Source of the DNA: Candidatus Rokuibacteriota bacterium
GTDB lineage: Bacteria > Methylomirabilota > Methylomirabilia > Rokubacteriales > CSP1-6
Reading direction: 5' to 3'
Assembly: GCA_016184365.1 (NCBI GenBank)
Contig: JACPCW010000071.1
Coordinates: 80,363-144,362, forward strand
DNA length: 64,000 bases
Below, piece by piece: positions 56,975-64,000 of the stretch. Both the position numbers and the translations under genes were made by a program. Each line of letters starts with the position of its first letter. The stretch's first letter is position 1. The notes below the pieces were generated by a model. It was not told where the DNA came from. It saw only the letters and a list, made by a program, of their open reading frames with translations, and did no database searches.

Positions 56975-57691
56975 ATGAAGCGTTCGATGCGTCTCGTCGC
57001 GTTCGCGCTGCTGCCGCTCGTCCTCGCGAGCTGCGCCGACAAGCCCGTCACCGCCCCGCGCGCCGTGGTGCCCGAAACGGTGCCCCAGGAAGTGAAGGTG
57101 GCGGGGACCGCGGCGCGGCAGTTCGGCGACATGCTCGCGCTCGGCATCGGCGTGTCGAACGGCTCGACGAAGGAGTACGCGATCACCGCCGACCGCGTGC
57201 TCGCCATCGACCGAGCCGGCAACCGCGTCGCACCCCTGTCGGTGACGGAGGCCGCGCGGCAGGCGGGCGGCAGCACGTCGCTCGTCGCCGGACTCAAGGG
57301 CGCGGGCGGCGGCGCGCTGCTCGCCGGGCTCATGGGCGCGATTCCCGGCGCGATCATCGGCGCCACGCGCGGCGCGCAGGGCGCCGGCACCGGTGCCGCG
57401 GTCGGCGCGGGCATCGGCGTCGCCGTCGGCGCGATCGGCGGGTTCTACGAATCGAAGACGAAGACGGAGCGCGAGATCATCGCGCAGCTCGGCGATCTCT
57501 ACCTCGGGGCGAAGGTCTCGAAGCCCGGGCTGCCGGTCTCCGGCTTCGTCTTCTTCCCGGCCGGCGAGTACAGCGGCGTGCGCGTCATCGCGATCGAGCA
57601 GCCGGGCGGCGCGCCCGTCGACATCGCCGGGCCGATGGTGCCGAAGCCGGCCGCGTCGCGCGTTCTTGACGTGGCGCTGGGGCGTCCCTAA
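56975..57691 (+). CDS. Lipoprotein with glycine-zipper segment
   Basis: 238 residues. Signal peptide with lipobox LPLVLASC, Cys at about 20. The middle (about 95-150) is Gly/Ala-rich with glycine-zipper spacing (GLMGAIPGAIIGATRGAQGA and on), able to insert in a membrane. The flanks ARQFGDMLALGIGVSNGSTK and GLPVSGFVFFPAGEYSGVRV look like beta domains. GAGGAGG lies upstream. Probably outer-membrane anchored; function unknown. Confidence 0.78.
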   Translation: MKRSMRLVAFALLPLVLASCADKPVTAPRAVVPETVPQEVKVAGTAARQFGDMLALGIGVSNGSTKEYAITADRVLAIDRAGNRVAPLSVTEAARQAGGSTSLVAGLKGAGGGALLAGLMGAIPGAIIGATRGAQGAGTGAAVGAGIGVAVGAIGGFYESKTKTEREIIAQLGDLYLGAKVSKPGLPVSGFVFFPAGEYSGVRVIAIEQPGGAPVDIAGPMVPKPAASRVLDVALGRP

Positions 57692-57894
57692 GCTCCGCGC
57701 CATCCTCGACGAAGAACCGCGGCCGGGGCACGGCGACGCGAAGCACTGACGCCGGGCGCGTCAGGCCGGCGGCGCGCCAGCACGTCGCCTCCCGTTTGTT
57801 GACGGTCACTCGTATCGCGCCGTAAGCTCCCGGCATTCGACCCGATTCCGTCGCACGCGAGCAAGTGTGCCGGCGCGTGCCCGAGGAGGATCAC

Positions 57895-58266
57895 TTGGCG
57901 TTCGACGGTTCCGCCTTCATCGATCGGTTCAACACGGTCTGGAACGGTCACGACCTGGACGGGATCCTCGCCATGATGACCGACGACGTCGTCTTCGAGG
58001 CGTCGTTCGGGAAGGAAGCGTGGGGTCATCGCGTGACCGGCAAGCCGGCGGTGCGCGAGTTCCTGCGGGACATGTTCGACCGGATCCCCGACATCCGCTG
58101 GGACGAGATCCGCCACTTCGTGCATCCCGAGCTCGCGACGGTCGAGTGGCTCACGTCCGGGACGCCGCGCGGCGGCACCCGCTTCGAGGTCCAGGGGTGC
58201 GACATCCTCGCGCTCCGCGACGGCAAGATCGCCGCGAAGCGCTCGTACCGCAAGGGCCAGATCTAG
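57895..58266 (+). CDS. NTF2-like/SnoaL-family protein
   Basis: 123 residues. The start is TTG at 57895, chosen because GAGGAGG lies just upstream and the fold begins there (FDGSAFIDRFNTVWNGHDLD). GILAMMTDDVVFEASFG and FVHPELATVEWLTSGTP complete a cone-shaped SnoaL/NTF2 fold. Members are isomerases, hydrolases or binding proteins. It is 4 nt before fructose-bisphosphatase. The 203 nt upstream contain a TTGACG at 57799 with a poor TAAGCT 18 nt later and no other feature. Confidence 0.84.
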   Translation: MAFDGSAFIDRFNTVWNGHDLDGILAMMTDDVVFEASFGKEAWGHRVTGKPAVREFLRDMFDRIPDIRWDEIRHFVHPELATVEWLTSGTPRGGTRFEVQGCDILALRDGKIAAKRSYRKGQI

Positions 58267-58270
58267 TCGC

Positions 58271-59245
58271 GTGAGCGTCACGCTGGCGGAGCACGTCCGC
58301 GCCGTCGCCGGCGCGGAGGCGACGGAGCTCGACGTCGTGCTCACGCGGATCGCCGGCGCCGGCCGGCTGATCGCGCGCGAGCTCGCGCGCGCGGCGCTCG
58401 TCGGTCAGCTCGGGATGACCGGCGACACCAACGTGCAGGGCGAGCCGGTCAAGAAGCTCGACCTCTGGTCGAATCAGGTCATCGTCGACGCGCTCGCCGC
58501 GACCGGTCTCGTCTGCACGATGGTGTCCGAGGAAATGGCCGAGCCGCTCCATCTCGCCGACCGCTGCGCGACCGCGCGCTACGTCGTGTGCTTCGACCCG
58601 GTCGACGGCTCGTCGAACCTCGACGTCAACGGCGTCGTCGGCACGATCTTCGGCATTCGCCGTCGGACCGCCGGCGCCGAGCACGTCGCCGTCGACGCGA
58701 TCCAGCCCGGCGGCGCGCAGATCGCGGCCGGCTACATCATGTATGGACCCGCGACGGTCCTGGTGCTGACGCTCGGCAAAGACGTCGACGCGTTCACGCT
58801 CGGCGCTCCCGATGGCGAGTTCCTGCGATCGCACGCGGGTCTGCGCATGCCGCCGCACGGCCACACGTACAGCGCGAACGACGCCAACGCGACGCACTGG
58901 GTGCCCGGCGTGCGTGAGTTTCTCGACCACCTGCGGAGCGGCGGGACCGGGCGCACCTACACGGCGCGCTACGCCGGCTCGCTCGTCGGCGATTTTCATC
59001 GCACACTGATCGAGGGCGGCATCTTCCTGTACCCCGCCGAGACGACGTCGGCAGGCAAGCTCAGGCTCCAGTACGAGGCGGCGCCGGTGGCCTTCCTCGC
59101 GGAGCGGGCCGGCGGCAGGGCCACGACGGGACGCGAGGCGGTCACGGCCATCCGGCCGACCTCGTATCATCAACGGGTGGCGCTCATCGTCGGCAGCCCC
59201 GACGAGGTGACGCTGGCCGAAGCATTCATCGCCGCCAGGCGTTGA
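58271..59245 (+). CDS. fbp: Class I fructose-1,6-bisphosphatase
   Basis: 324 residues from a GTG at 58271. Substrate/metal motif YVVCFDPVDGSSNLDVNGVV is diagnostic, with the metal Glu pair in CTMVSEEMAEPL and a sugar-phosphate motif TYTARYAGSLVGDFHR. The end LRLQYEAAPVAFLAERAGG contains the final metal Glu. It makes fructose-6-phosphate for gluconeogenesis or the Calvin cycle. The aldolase follows within 15 nt. Confidence 0.94.
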   Translation: MSVTLAEHVRAVAGAEATELDVVLTRIAGAGRLIARELARAALVGQLGMTGDTNVQGEPVKKLDLWSNQVIVDALAATGLVCTMVSEEMAEPLHLADRCATARYVVCFDPVDGSSNLDVNGVVGTIFGIRRRTAGAEHVAVDAIQPGGAQIAAGYIMYGPATVLVLTLGKDVDAFTLGAPDGEFLRSHAGLRMPPHGHTYSANDANATHWVPGVREFLDHLRSGGTGRTYTARYAGSLVGDFHRTLIEGGIFLYPAETTSAGKLRLQYEAAPVAFLAERAGGRATTGREAVTAIRPTSYHQRVALIVGSPDEVTLAEAFIAARR

Positions 59246-59259
59246 GGAGGATCGAACAC

Positions 59260-60183
59260 ATGTCGACGATCACGCGCGAGATCCTGAGCTGGTATGGCAG
59301 CGACAATCCGGGGACGCTGACGAACCTGTCCCGGCTCCTGAACCACGGGCGGCTCGGCGGCACCGGCAAGCTCGTCATCCTGCCGGTCGACCAGGGCTTC
59401 GAGCACGGCCCGGCGCGCAGCTTCGCGATCAATCCCGCGGGCTACGACCCGCGCTATCACTTCGAGCTGGCGATCGAGGCCGGATGCAACGCCTACGCGG
59501 CGCCGCTCGGCTTCCTCGAGGCCGGCGCGCGCGATTTCGCCGGCCAGATCCCGCTGATCCTCAAGGCGAACAACCACGACGTGCTGCTCGAGGAAAAGGA
59601 CCCCGATCAGGCCGTGACGGGCAGCGTGCGCGACGCCATCCGGCTCGGGTGCGCCGCCATCGGCTTCACCATCTACCCGGGCTCCGAGCATCGGCTGTCG
59701 ATGTACAACCAGCTGCGCGAGCTGGCCGTCGAAGCGAAGGCGCACGGGCTCGCCGTCGTCGTCTGGTCGTATCCACGCGGGTCGGGCCTGTCGAAGGAAG
59801 GCGAGACCGCGATCGACGTGACGGCGTACGCCGCGCAGATCGCCGCGCAGCTCGGCGCGCACGTCATCAAGGTGAAGCTGCCGACCGCGCACCTCGAGCA
59901 GGCGCCGGCCAAGAAGGTCTACGAGAAGGAGAAGGTGCCGATCGGCTCGCTCGCGGAGCGCGTGCGCCACGTGGTGCAGTCGGCCTTCGACGGTCGCCGG
60001 ATCGTGATCTTCTCGGGCGGCGCCGCGGACACCGACGAGTCGGTCTTCGAGCAGGTGCGCGCGATCCGCGACGGCGGGGGCTTCGGCTCGATCATCGGCC
60101 GCAACTCCTTCCAGCGGAAGAAGCCGGATGCGCTGAAGTTCCTCGACACCGTGATGGGCATCTACGCCGGGACGGTGAAGTAG
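59260..60183 (+). CDS. Class I (DhnA/FbaB-type) fructose-bisphosphate aldolase
   Basis: 307 residues. LGGTGKLVILPVDQGFEHGP is the DhnA-type opening; the Schiff-base Lys is in AHVIKVKLPTAH; VVVWSYPRGSG and IVIFSGGAADTDESVFE bind the phosphates, followed by GSIIGRNSFQR. This archaeal/FbaB-type enzyme needs no metal. Together with the upstream phosphatase it converts triose phosphates to fructose-6-phosphate. GAGGAGG lies upstream of the ATG at 59260. Confidence 0.93.
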   Translation: MSTITREILSWYGSDNPGTLTNLSRLLNHGRLGGTGKLVILPVDQGFEHGPARSFAINPAGYDPRYHFELAIEAGCNAYAAPLGFLEAGARDFAGQIPLILKANNHDVLLEEKDPDQAVTGSVRDAIRLGCAAIGFTIYPGSEHRLSMYNQLRELAVEAKAHGLAVVVWSYPRGSGLSKEGETAIDVTAYAAQIAAQLGAHVIKVKLPTAHLEQAPAKKVYEKEKVPIGSLAERVRHVVQSAFDGRRIVIFSGGAADTDESVFEQVRAIRDGGGFGSIIGRNSFQRKKPDALKFLDTVMGIYAGTVK

Positions 60184-60207
60184 CCGCGGATCGGAAACGC
60201 CTTCGCC

Positions 60208-60237
60208 TTGACCGGACCGATGCGGACCGCATACATT
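60208..60237 (+). promoter_or_regulatory. Promoter of RHH/PIN operon
   Basis: TTGACC (60208-60213), 18 nt, TACATT (60232-60237), then 7 nt to the ATG at 60245. The predicted transcript start is at the ATG; the only GAGG lies 2 nt from it, too close to work. Confidence 0.58.
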
Positions 60238-60244
60238 CGAGGAC

Positions 60245-60529
60245 ATGAAGGACGCCGTGCTCACGATTCGTGTTCCCCTCGCCACCCGGCGCCGCCTGCA
60301 GGCCCTCGCCCGGCGCGAGGGGCGGTCGCTGTCGGCGCAAGCAGAGCGTCTCATCGAGCAGGGGCTGGACCCTCAGGCCGTCGCCGCGGCGCGTCGCGGC
60401 GTCCGGCCGCTCGCCGGCGCCCTCCACGGCGGCGCCGTGCCGGCGCTCGCGGAATTCCGGGCGGCTCGCCGGGCGCTGACCACCGCGCTGCGGCGACGGA
60501 CGCGCGGGCGTGCCGAGCCTCGTCGCTGA
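60245..60529 (+). CDS. RHH/CopG-like antitoxin (FitA-type)
   Basis: 94 residues. The ribbon-helix-helix is AVLTIRVPLATRRRLQALAR followed by EGRSLSAQAERLIEQGLDP. The Arg/Ala-rich C-terminus would bind the toxin. It overlaps the PIN gene by 20 nt in another frame. Confidence 0.82.
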   Translation: MKDAVLTIRVPLATRRRLQALARREGRSLSAQAERLIEQGLDPQAVAAARRGVRPLAGALHGGAVPALAEFRAARRALTTALRRRTRGRAEPRR

Positions 60530-60902
60530 TACGCACGCGCTCGTCTGGCACCTCACCGATCCACGACGACTGGGCGCAGCGGCCCGCAGGGCGTTCGAGT
60601 CGGTGGATGCGGGCCGTGCGGTCTGTCACGTGCCGGCAGTCGCGCTGGTCGAGATCTGGCTGCTCCACGAACGGGGGCGACTCGGCGTTTCTCCGGTGCA
60701 GATCCTCGAGACGCTGACCGGCCATCCGGCATACGGCGTCCTGCCGTTCGATGCGGACCAGGCGATCGAGTTCGGCGCGCTGCCCGCGATTCGCGATCCC
60801 ATGGACCGGATGATCGTCGCCGCGGTACGGGCGACCGGAAGCCGCCTGGTCAGCGCTGACCGGGCGCTGGCCGCGGCCGGTGTCGACACGGTGTGGGATT
60901 GA
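60510..60902 (+). CDS. PIN-domain RNase toxin (VapC-like)
   Basis: 130 residues from a GTG at 60510. Acidic residues: LVADTHALVWHLTDP (Asp), VALVEIWLLHERG (Glu), RDPMDRMIVAAVRA (Asp) and LVSADRALAAAGV (Asp). It belongs to the DTHALxW group, distinct from the toxin at 47066, so the two modules were acquired separately. Confidence 0.9.
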   Translation: MPSLVADTHALVWHLTDPRRLGAAARRAFESVDAGRAVCHVPAVALVEIWLLHERGRLGVSPVQILETLTGHPAYGVLPFDADQAIEFGALPAIRDPMDRMIVAAVRATGSRLVSADRALAAAGVDTVWD

Positions 60903-60950
60903 CGTCCGATCACGCCGGGCGGGTCACTACCTGCTGGAGCCGGCTCCGGC

Positions 60951-61730
60951 TCAGGCGTCTCGTTCCGCGACGGCGAAGAGCTGGTGTCCGCGCCGTCGCG
61001 AATTCAGACGGAACGCGATGCGCAGCGCCCAGCACACCAGGTTCTGCGTGACGCCGTAGCGGCCCTGTCCGAACTCCGCCATGGCGAGATCGGGCCGGAG
61101 GTTCGCCGCCCACTTCGACAGGTCGTGAAACGGAAATCCCTCGTTCCACGCGCGGACCCGGGCCCATCCCGCACGTTCCAGCAGCTCCCGCATCTCGACC
61201 GCGCTGAAATGTCGGACGTGTCCCACCCGGCGCTCGGTCTCGTGCACGGGACCACTTTGCGTCGACAGCAGCAGGCGGCCGCCGTCACGGCGCGCGAGCA
61301 GGCGCGCGTTGCGAAGCAGGAGCGCCGGATCGCCGACGTGCTCGACGAGCTCGGACGCCACGACCACGTCGAAGCGTCCGGTCAGGTCGGGCCGGGACTC
61401 GAGCGGCGTGGCCAGGTCGGCCGCGAGCCACGTGATGTCGCGCGACGCCGCGCGGTTCGCCTCGATCTGGCGCTCGGAGAGGTCGATCCCCGTGAGCTGC
61501 GTCGGCGGATAGCGGCGCTGGATCTCGGCCAGCAGCCGGCCGTTGCCGCACCCGAGATCGACGAGCGACTTCGGCACCGCCGGTCCGACGAGCTCGAGGA
61601 CCACGCGCACGCGTGAGCGCGCGGCCGCCATCTTGCGCCAGTACTCGTCCCGGCCCGGTGACGACTGCTCGTAGTACTGCCGGTTGACGTCGGTCGCCGA
61701 GCGGTCACGCATCGCCATCGGCGCCGTCAC
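60951..61730 (-). CDS. SAM-dependent methyltransferase
   Basis: 259 residues from a GTG at 61730 overlapping the glycosyltransferase stop (GTGA). Motif I SLVDLGCGNGRLLAEIQRRY with LTGIDLSERQIEANR, then FDVVVASELVEHVGDPALLL and LLARRDGGRLLLSTQSGPVH; the second half (RVGHVRHFSAVEMRELLERA) is typical of sugar or lipid methyltransferases. The coupling suggests modification of the glycan or lipid handled by the neighbour. Confidence 0.87.
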   Translation of the reverse strand: MTAPMAMRDRSATDVNRQYYEQSSPGRDEYWRKMAAARSRVRVVLELVGPAVPKSLVDLGCGNGRLLAEIQRRYPPTQLTGIDLSERQIEANRAASRDITWLAADLATPLESRPDLTGRFDVVVASELVEHVGDPALLLRNARLLARRDGGRLLLSTQSGPVHETERRVGHVRHFSAVEMRELLERAGWARVRAWNEGFPFHDLSKWAANLRPDLAMAEFGQGRYGVTQNLVCWALRIAFRLNSRRRGHQLFAVAERDA

Positions 61731-63265
61731 GGGTTCGCCGACGTGCGGGCCGGCGCGACGTAGACCTCGGTATCGCCGAGCTTCCGCGCGAGCACGTAGC
61801 CGCTCGCGAGGATGTATCGACGGTACGGCGGGACGGACTCGGGCGTGAGCCAGTTGCCGAGCACGATGACGGGCGCCTCGCGCATCCCGATGTGCCGGTC
61901 CATCTCCGCTTTCGTCATGAACTTGTAGCGCTCGACTTCCTCCGGCGCGAGCCCGAACGCCATGTACAGGGTGTTCGGGTTCGTCATCAACGGATGCACG
62001 CGCGCGCGCGTCTCGACGAAGTAGCCGGACCACCAGCTGAACGCCGTGCGGTCGCCGGGCGGCATGAGATCGTCGACGGCGCGCCCGACGGCGTTGATCG
62101 TCGGGATCGTCCAGTTCACGACCGCCTGACGGGTGAACACGCCGGGCACGATCGTGCCGCCCCTGGTGAACCACCAGACGTCGATCGGCGCGACGGCGAC
62201 GTACAGCGCGACGAGCACGCCCGCGACGCCGGCGAGCTGGCGGCGGAGGCCGGCCGCGTGCCCGGCGGCGTCGCGGGCGGCGCTGGCGCCCAGCTCGACG
62301 ACGCCGAGCACGAGGAACGGCGTCAGGATCGCGAAGTACTGGCCGTACGCCGGGGACGGCAGGAGGCTGGCGACGAGCACGACGGCGGCGATCTGCACCG
62401 CGAGCGATGGGCGCTGCCGTCGCGCGAGGCAGGCGATCGCCCACGCGAGGTTCCCGAGCAGGAGGAGCTTGAACTGAAAGCTCGTCGCGCCGACCGACGC
62501 ATTGATGCCGATCATGTTGAGCAGCATCTCGCCCTTCTGCGCGAGACCGCCGACGAGCCCCAGGGGCGACCGGATGCCATGGGTGCCGAGGATGTTGAAG
62601 ACGAACACGTCCGGGCCGCGCAGGTAGAAGTACAGGTTCGGGGCGAGCGCGAGCGCCAGGCCGCCGAGCAGCTCGTGGACGTTCCGGCGCGGCGCACCGT
62701 CACGGAGCGCGGCGAGGATGAAGATCGGCACGGCGGCCGCGAGATAGAGCCGCACGTCGATCGCCAGACCGATGAGCGCGCCGCACAGGAGCCATCGCCA
62801 CCGCACGCTGTCCCACGTCGCGAGGCTGTAGGCGACGAACAGCGCGAGCGTGGCGAAGGCGTACGTCTTCACCAGCGGCAGGTTCGCGAAGGCGAGGCTC
62901 GTCGACGCGAACAGCAGCGCGCCGATGCCGGCCGCGACGTGCGAGCGCGTCGTCCGCAGCACGTGGTGGACGAGGGCCAGGCCGAGCGCGATCGTGAACA
63001 CGCTCGACAGGAGCCGGCCGCCGTACCACGACGGGCCGGTCACCCACATCCAGGCCGCGTAGATGTAGGGCAGCAGGAACATCTGCGGGTAGTAGTAGTC
63101 GAAGAACGGGACCTGCCCTTCCATGGTCATCCGCGCGTTGATCAGGTAGATGCCTTCGTCGGCGTCGACGAGGCGCGTGAGGCCGAGCGGGATGAAGACC
63201 GCCGCGAACAGCAGAGCGGCGGCGACATGGAGGGCGCGAGCCGACAGCAAAGTGGAAATCTTCAA
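61727..63265 (-). CDS. GT39/ArnT-like integral-membrane glycosyltransferase
   Basis: 512 residues with about ten to twelve spans. The catalytic acidic pair is in the first periplasmic loop: RLVDADEGIYLINARMTMEG, followed by FFDYYYPQMFLLPYIYAA. The C-terminal soluble domain (about 390-512) includes RTAFSWWSGYFVETRARVHP. Such enzymes transfer sugars from polyprenyl-phosphate donors to lipid or protein acceptors. The TTG start overlaps the TGA of the MFS remnant by TTGA. Confidence 0.88.
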   Translation of the reverse strand: MKISTLLSARALHVAAALLFAAVFIPLGLTRLVDADEGIYLINARMTMEGQVPFFDYYYPQMFLLPYIYAAWMWVTGPSWYGGRLLSSVFTIALGLALVHHVLRTTRSHVAAGIGALLFASTSLAFANLPLVKTYAFATLALFVAYSLATWDSVRWRWLLCGALIGLAIDVRLYLAAAVPIFILAALRDGAPRRNVHELLGGLALALAPNLYFYLRGPDVFVFNILGTHGIRSPLGLVGGLAQKGEMLLNMIGINASVGATSFQFKLLLLGNLAWAIACLARRQRPSLAVQIAAVVLVASLLPSPAYGQYFAILTPFLVLGVVELGASAARDAAGHAAGLRRQLAGVAGVLVALYVAVAPIDVWWFTRGGTIVPGVFTRQAVVNWTIPTINAVGRAVDDLMPPGDRTAFSWWSGYFVETRARVHPLMTNPNTLYMAFGLAPEEVERYKFMTKAEMDRHIGMREAPVIVLGNWLTPESVPPYRRYILASGYVLARKLGDTEVYVAPARTSANP

Positions 63266-63424
63266 AGTGTGAATGGAGAAAACTCTAGCATGCGGCGGCG
63301 GCGCTCGGTGACGAAGAACGCGACGGCGCCGAGCGCCGCGGCGGTGCCGCCGACGGCAAATCCGGCGCCGAACGACACCCGGTCGGCCACGAATCCCAGG
63401 CCACCGCCGCCGATGGTACCCGAT
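63262..63424 (-). pseudogene. C-terminal remnant of an MFS transporter
   Basis: On the minus strand an open frame without a start codon reads AVSSGTIGGGGLGFVADRVS, FGAGFAVGGTAAALGAVAFF, VTERRRRMLEFSPFTL and stop. The GTIGGGGLGFVADRVSFGAGF pattern followed by one span and a basic end resembles the last two spans of major-facilitator transporters. Its stop overlaps the TTG of the glycosyltransferase, so an intact upstream transporter gene once led that operon. The 5' part is gone; the solute-binding protein at 63468 now occupies the junction. Confidence 0.55.
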
Positions 63425-63432
63425 GAGACTGC

Positions 63433-63438
63433 TATACT
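63433..63438 (+). promoter_or_regulatory. -10 box of family-1 solute-binding protein
   Basis: TATACT, 29 nt before the ATG at 63468, with GAAGGAGG between. The -35 region is poor. It lies in what was the interior of the MFS remnant, so the promoter may be recent. Confidence 0.5.
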
Positions 63439-63467
63439 GCCGCGACCATCACGAAGGAGGCCGCCTC

Positions 63468-64000
63468 ATGCGTCGTCATTGGCTCGTCCTCGCTGCCGTC
63501 GTGGCCGTCGCCGCCGTCGCGGCGCCGTACGTCGCACCCGCGCGCGTCACCGCGCAGACGAAGGAAGTGATCTTCTATGGCTTCGGTGGCACCCACGAAC
63601 GGAACATGCGGACACGCGTGATCCCGCCGTTCGAGAAGAAGCACAACGTGAAGGTCACGTACGTCACCGGGACCGCGAACTCCAACTTCGCGAAGGTGCG
63701 GGCGCAGAAGGACCGTCCGGAAGGCGACGTGCTGTGGACGAACGACGTGCTGCACGTCGTCGGCAAGCGGCTCGGGCTCTTCGACAGGATCGACCCGGCG
63801 CGCGTGCCGAACCTGAAGGACCTGGTCGACGTCGCGAAGGACCCCGACGGCATCGGCGTGATGCAGGGCTTCCAGGCCGAGGGGCTGCAGTACAACACGA
63901 AGGTCTACAAGGAGAAGGGCTGGCCGGCGCCGTCGTCCTGGTACGACCTGTGGAAGCCGGAGCTCAAGGGCCGCGTCGCGCTCTACGGCGCGTCCGGCGC
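63468..64000 (+). CDS. ABC solute-binding protein, family 1 (iron/polyamine-type), 3' cut by window
   Basis: 177 residues visible. Signal peptide about 1-30 (WLVLAAVVAVAAVAAPYVAP, then ARVTAQ). The mature start EVIFYGFGGTHERNMRTRVI, PPFEKKHNVKVTYVTG and AKVRAQKDRPEGDVLWTNDV are typical of Fe3+/spermidine/thiamine receptors, as is WPAPSSWYDLWKPELKGRVA. The ligand cannot be told from the fragment. GAAGGAGG lies 7-8 nt upstream of the ATG. Downstream permease and ATPase genes are expected outside the window. Confidence 0.9.
   Translation, partial: MRRHWLVLAAVVAVAAVAAPYVAPARVTAQTKEVIFYGFGGTHERNMRTRVIPPFEKKHNVKVTYVTGTANSNFAKVRAQKDRPEGDVLWTNDVLHVVGKRLGLFDRIDPARVPNLKDLVDVAKDPDGIGVMQGFQAEGLQYNTKVYKEKGWPAPSSWYDLWKPELKGRVALYGASG

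Noticed and set aside
1-64000. CRISPR arrays, tRNA and rRNA genes
   Set aside because: No regularly spaced direct repeats and no tRNA T-loop or rRNA signature was recognised by eye; a covariance scan was not possible.

Overview
The window is a very GC-rich, extremely gene-dense piece of a Gram-negative bacterial chromosome; no gap between genes reaches 300 bases. A TonB-dependent receptor and several secreted solute-binding proteins indicate two membranes. The mix of amidohydrolases, a CoA-transferase, branched-chain and dipeptide ABC transporters, a hybrid sensor kinase, a class III cyclase and a recurring GC hairpin family fits an uncultivated soil or groundwater lineage such as Candidatus Rokubacteria (Methylomirabilota). 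That assignment is inference from general knowledge; no rRNA or marker gene is present. A few single-base frameshifts could be real decay or assembly error.

Layout. 1-2700: broken HEPN protein, then on the minus strand an antitoxin/RelE-like toxin pair followed by a GHKL ATPase. 2.7-16.6 kb: catabolic enzymes (CoA-transferase, three amidohydrolases, quinone oxidoreductase-like protein, carboxymuconolactone-decarboxylase-like protein, nitroreductase, VOC protein, small monooxygenase, phosphodiesterase, GatB/YqeY protein, Asp/Glu-racemase-fold isomerase) with small unknowns. 16.6-26 kb: lipid-kinase-like protein, flippase-like membrane protein, PAP2 phosphatase, TonB receptor, hybrid histidine kinase, NAD-dependent dehydrogenase, DMT transporter. 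26-30 kb: a 34-bp perfect inverted repeat, two tandem double-[4Fe-4S] proteins, an RlaP-like nucleotidyltransferase and a small-protein/nucleotidyltransferase pair. 30-37 kb: a livH-livM-livG-livF transporter divergent from two solute-binding proteins and a phenylacetate-CoA-ligase-like enzyme. 37-43 kb: DinB protein, adenylate/guanylate cyclase, RidA, acyl-CoA synthetase, methyltransferase, metzincin protease. 43-56 kb: two dipeptide-type ABC systems, the first without ATPases of its own, separated by a Phd/PIN module, a fumarylacetoacetase-fold enzyme and a Mur-ligase/transglutaminase pair. 56-64 kb: decayed nucleotidyltransferase pair, lipoprotein, NTF2-like protein, fructose-bisphosphatase and class I aldolase, RHH/PIN module, methyltransferase plus GT39-like glycosyltransferase, an MFS remnant, and the start of a family-1 solute-binding protein.

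Three signals go beyond gene content. First, at least seven copies of a bipartite GC-hairpin element sit between genes; three carry an in-frame ATG in the hairpin loop, two place a start-stop mini-ORF just before a liv gene, and one is translated as the tail of an enzyme. Second, about nine genes without a Shine-Dalgarno sequence, including the lead gene of all five toxin-antitoxin-like modules, have a TANNNT -10-like hexamer ending 6-7 nt before the start codon, suggesting leaderless transcripts. Third, an antitoxin, a RelE-like toxin and a GHKL ATPase form one apparent operon facing a HEPN gene, a possible stress or defence cassette.
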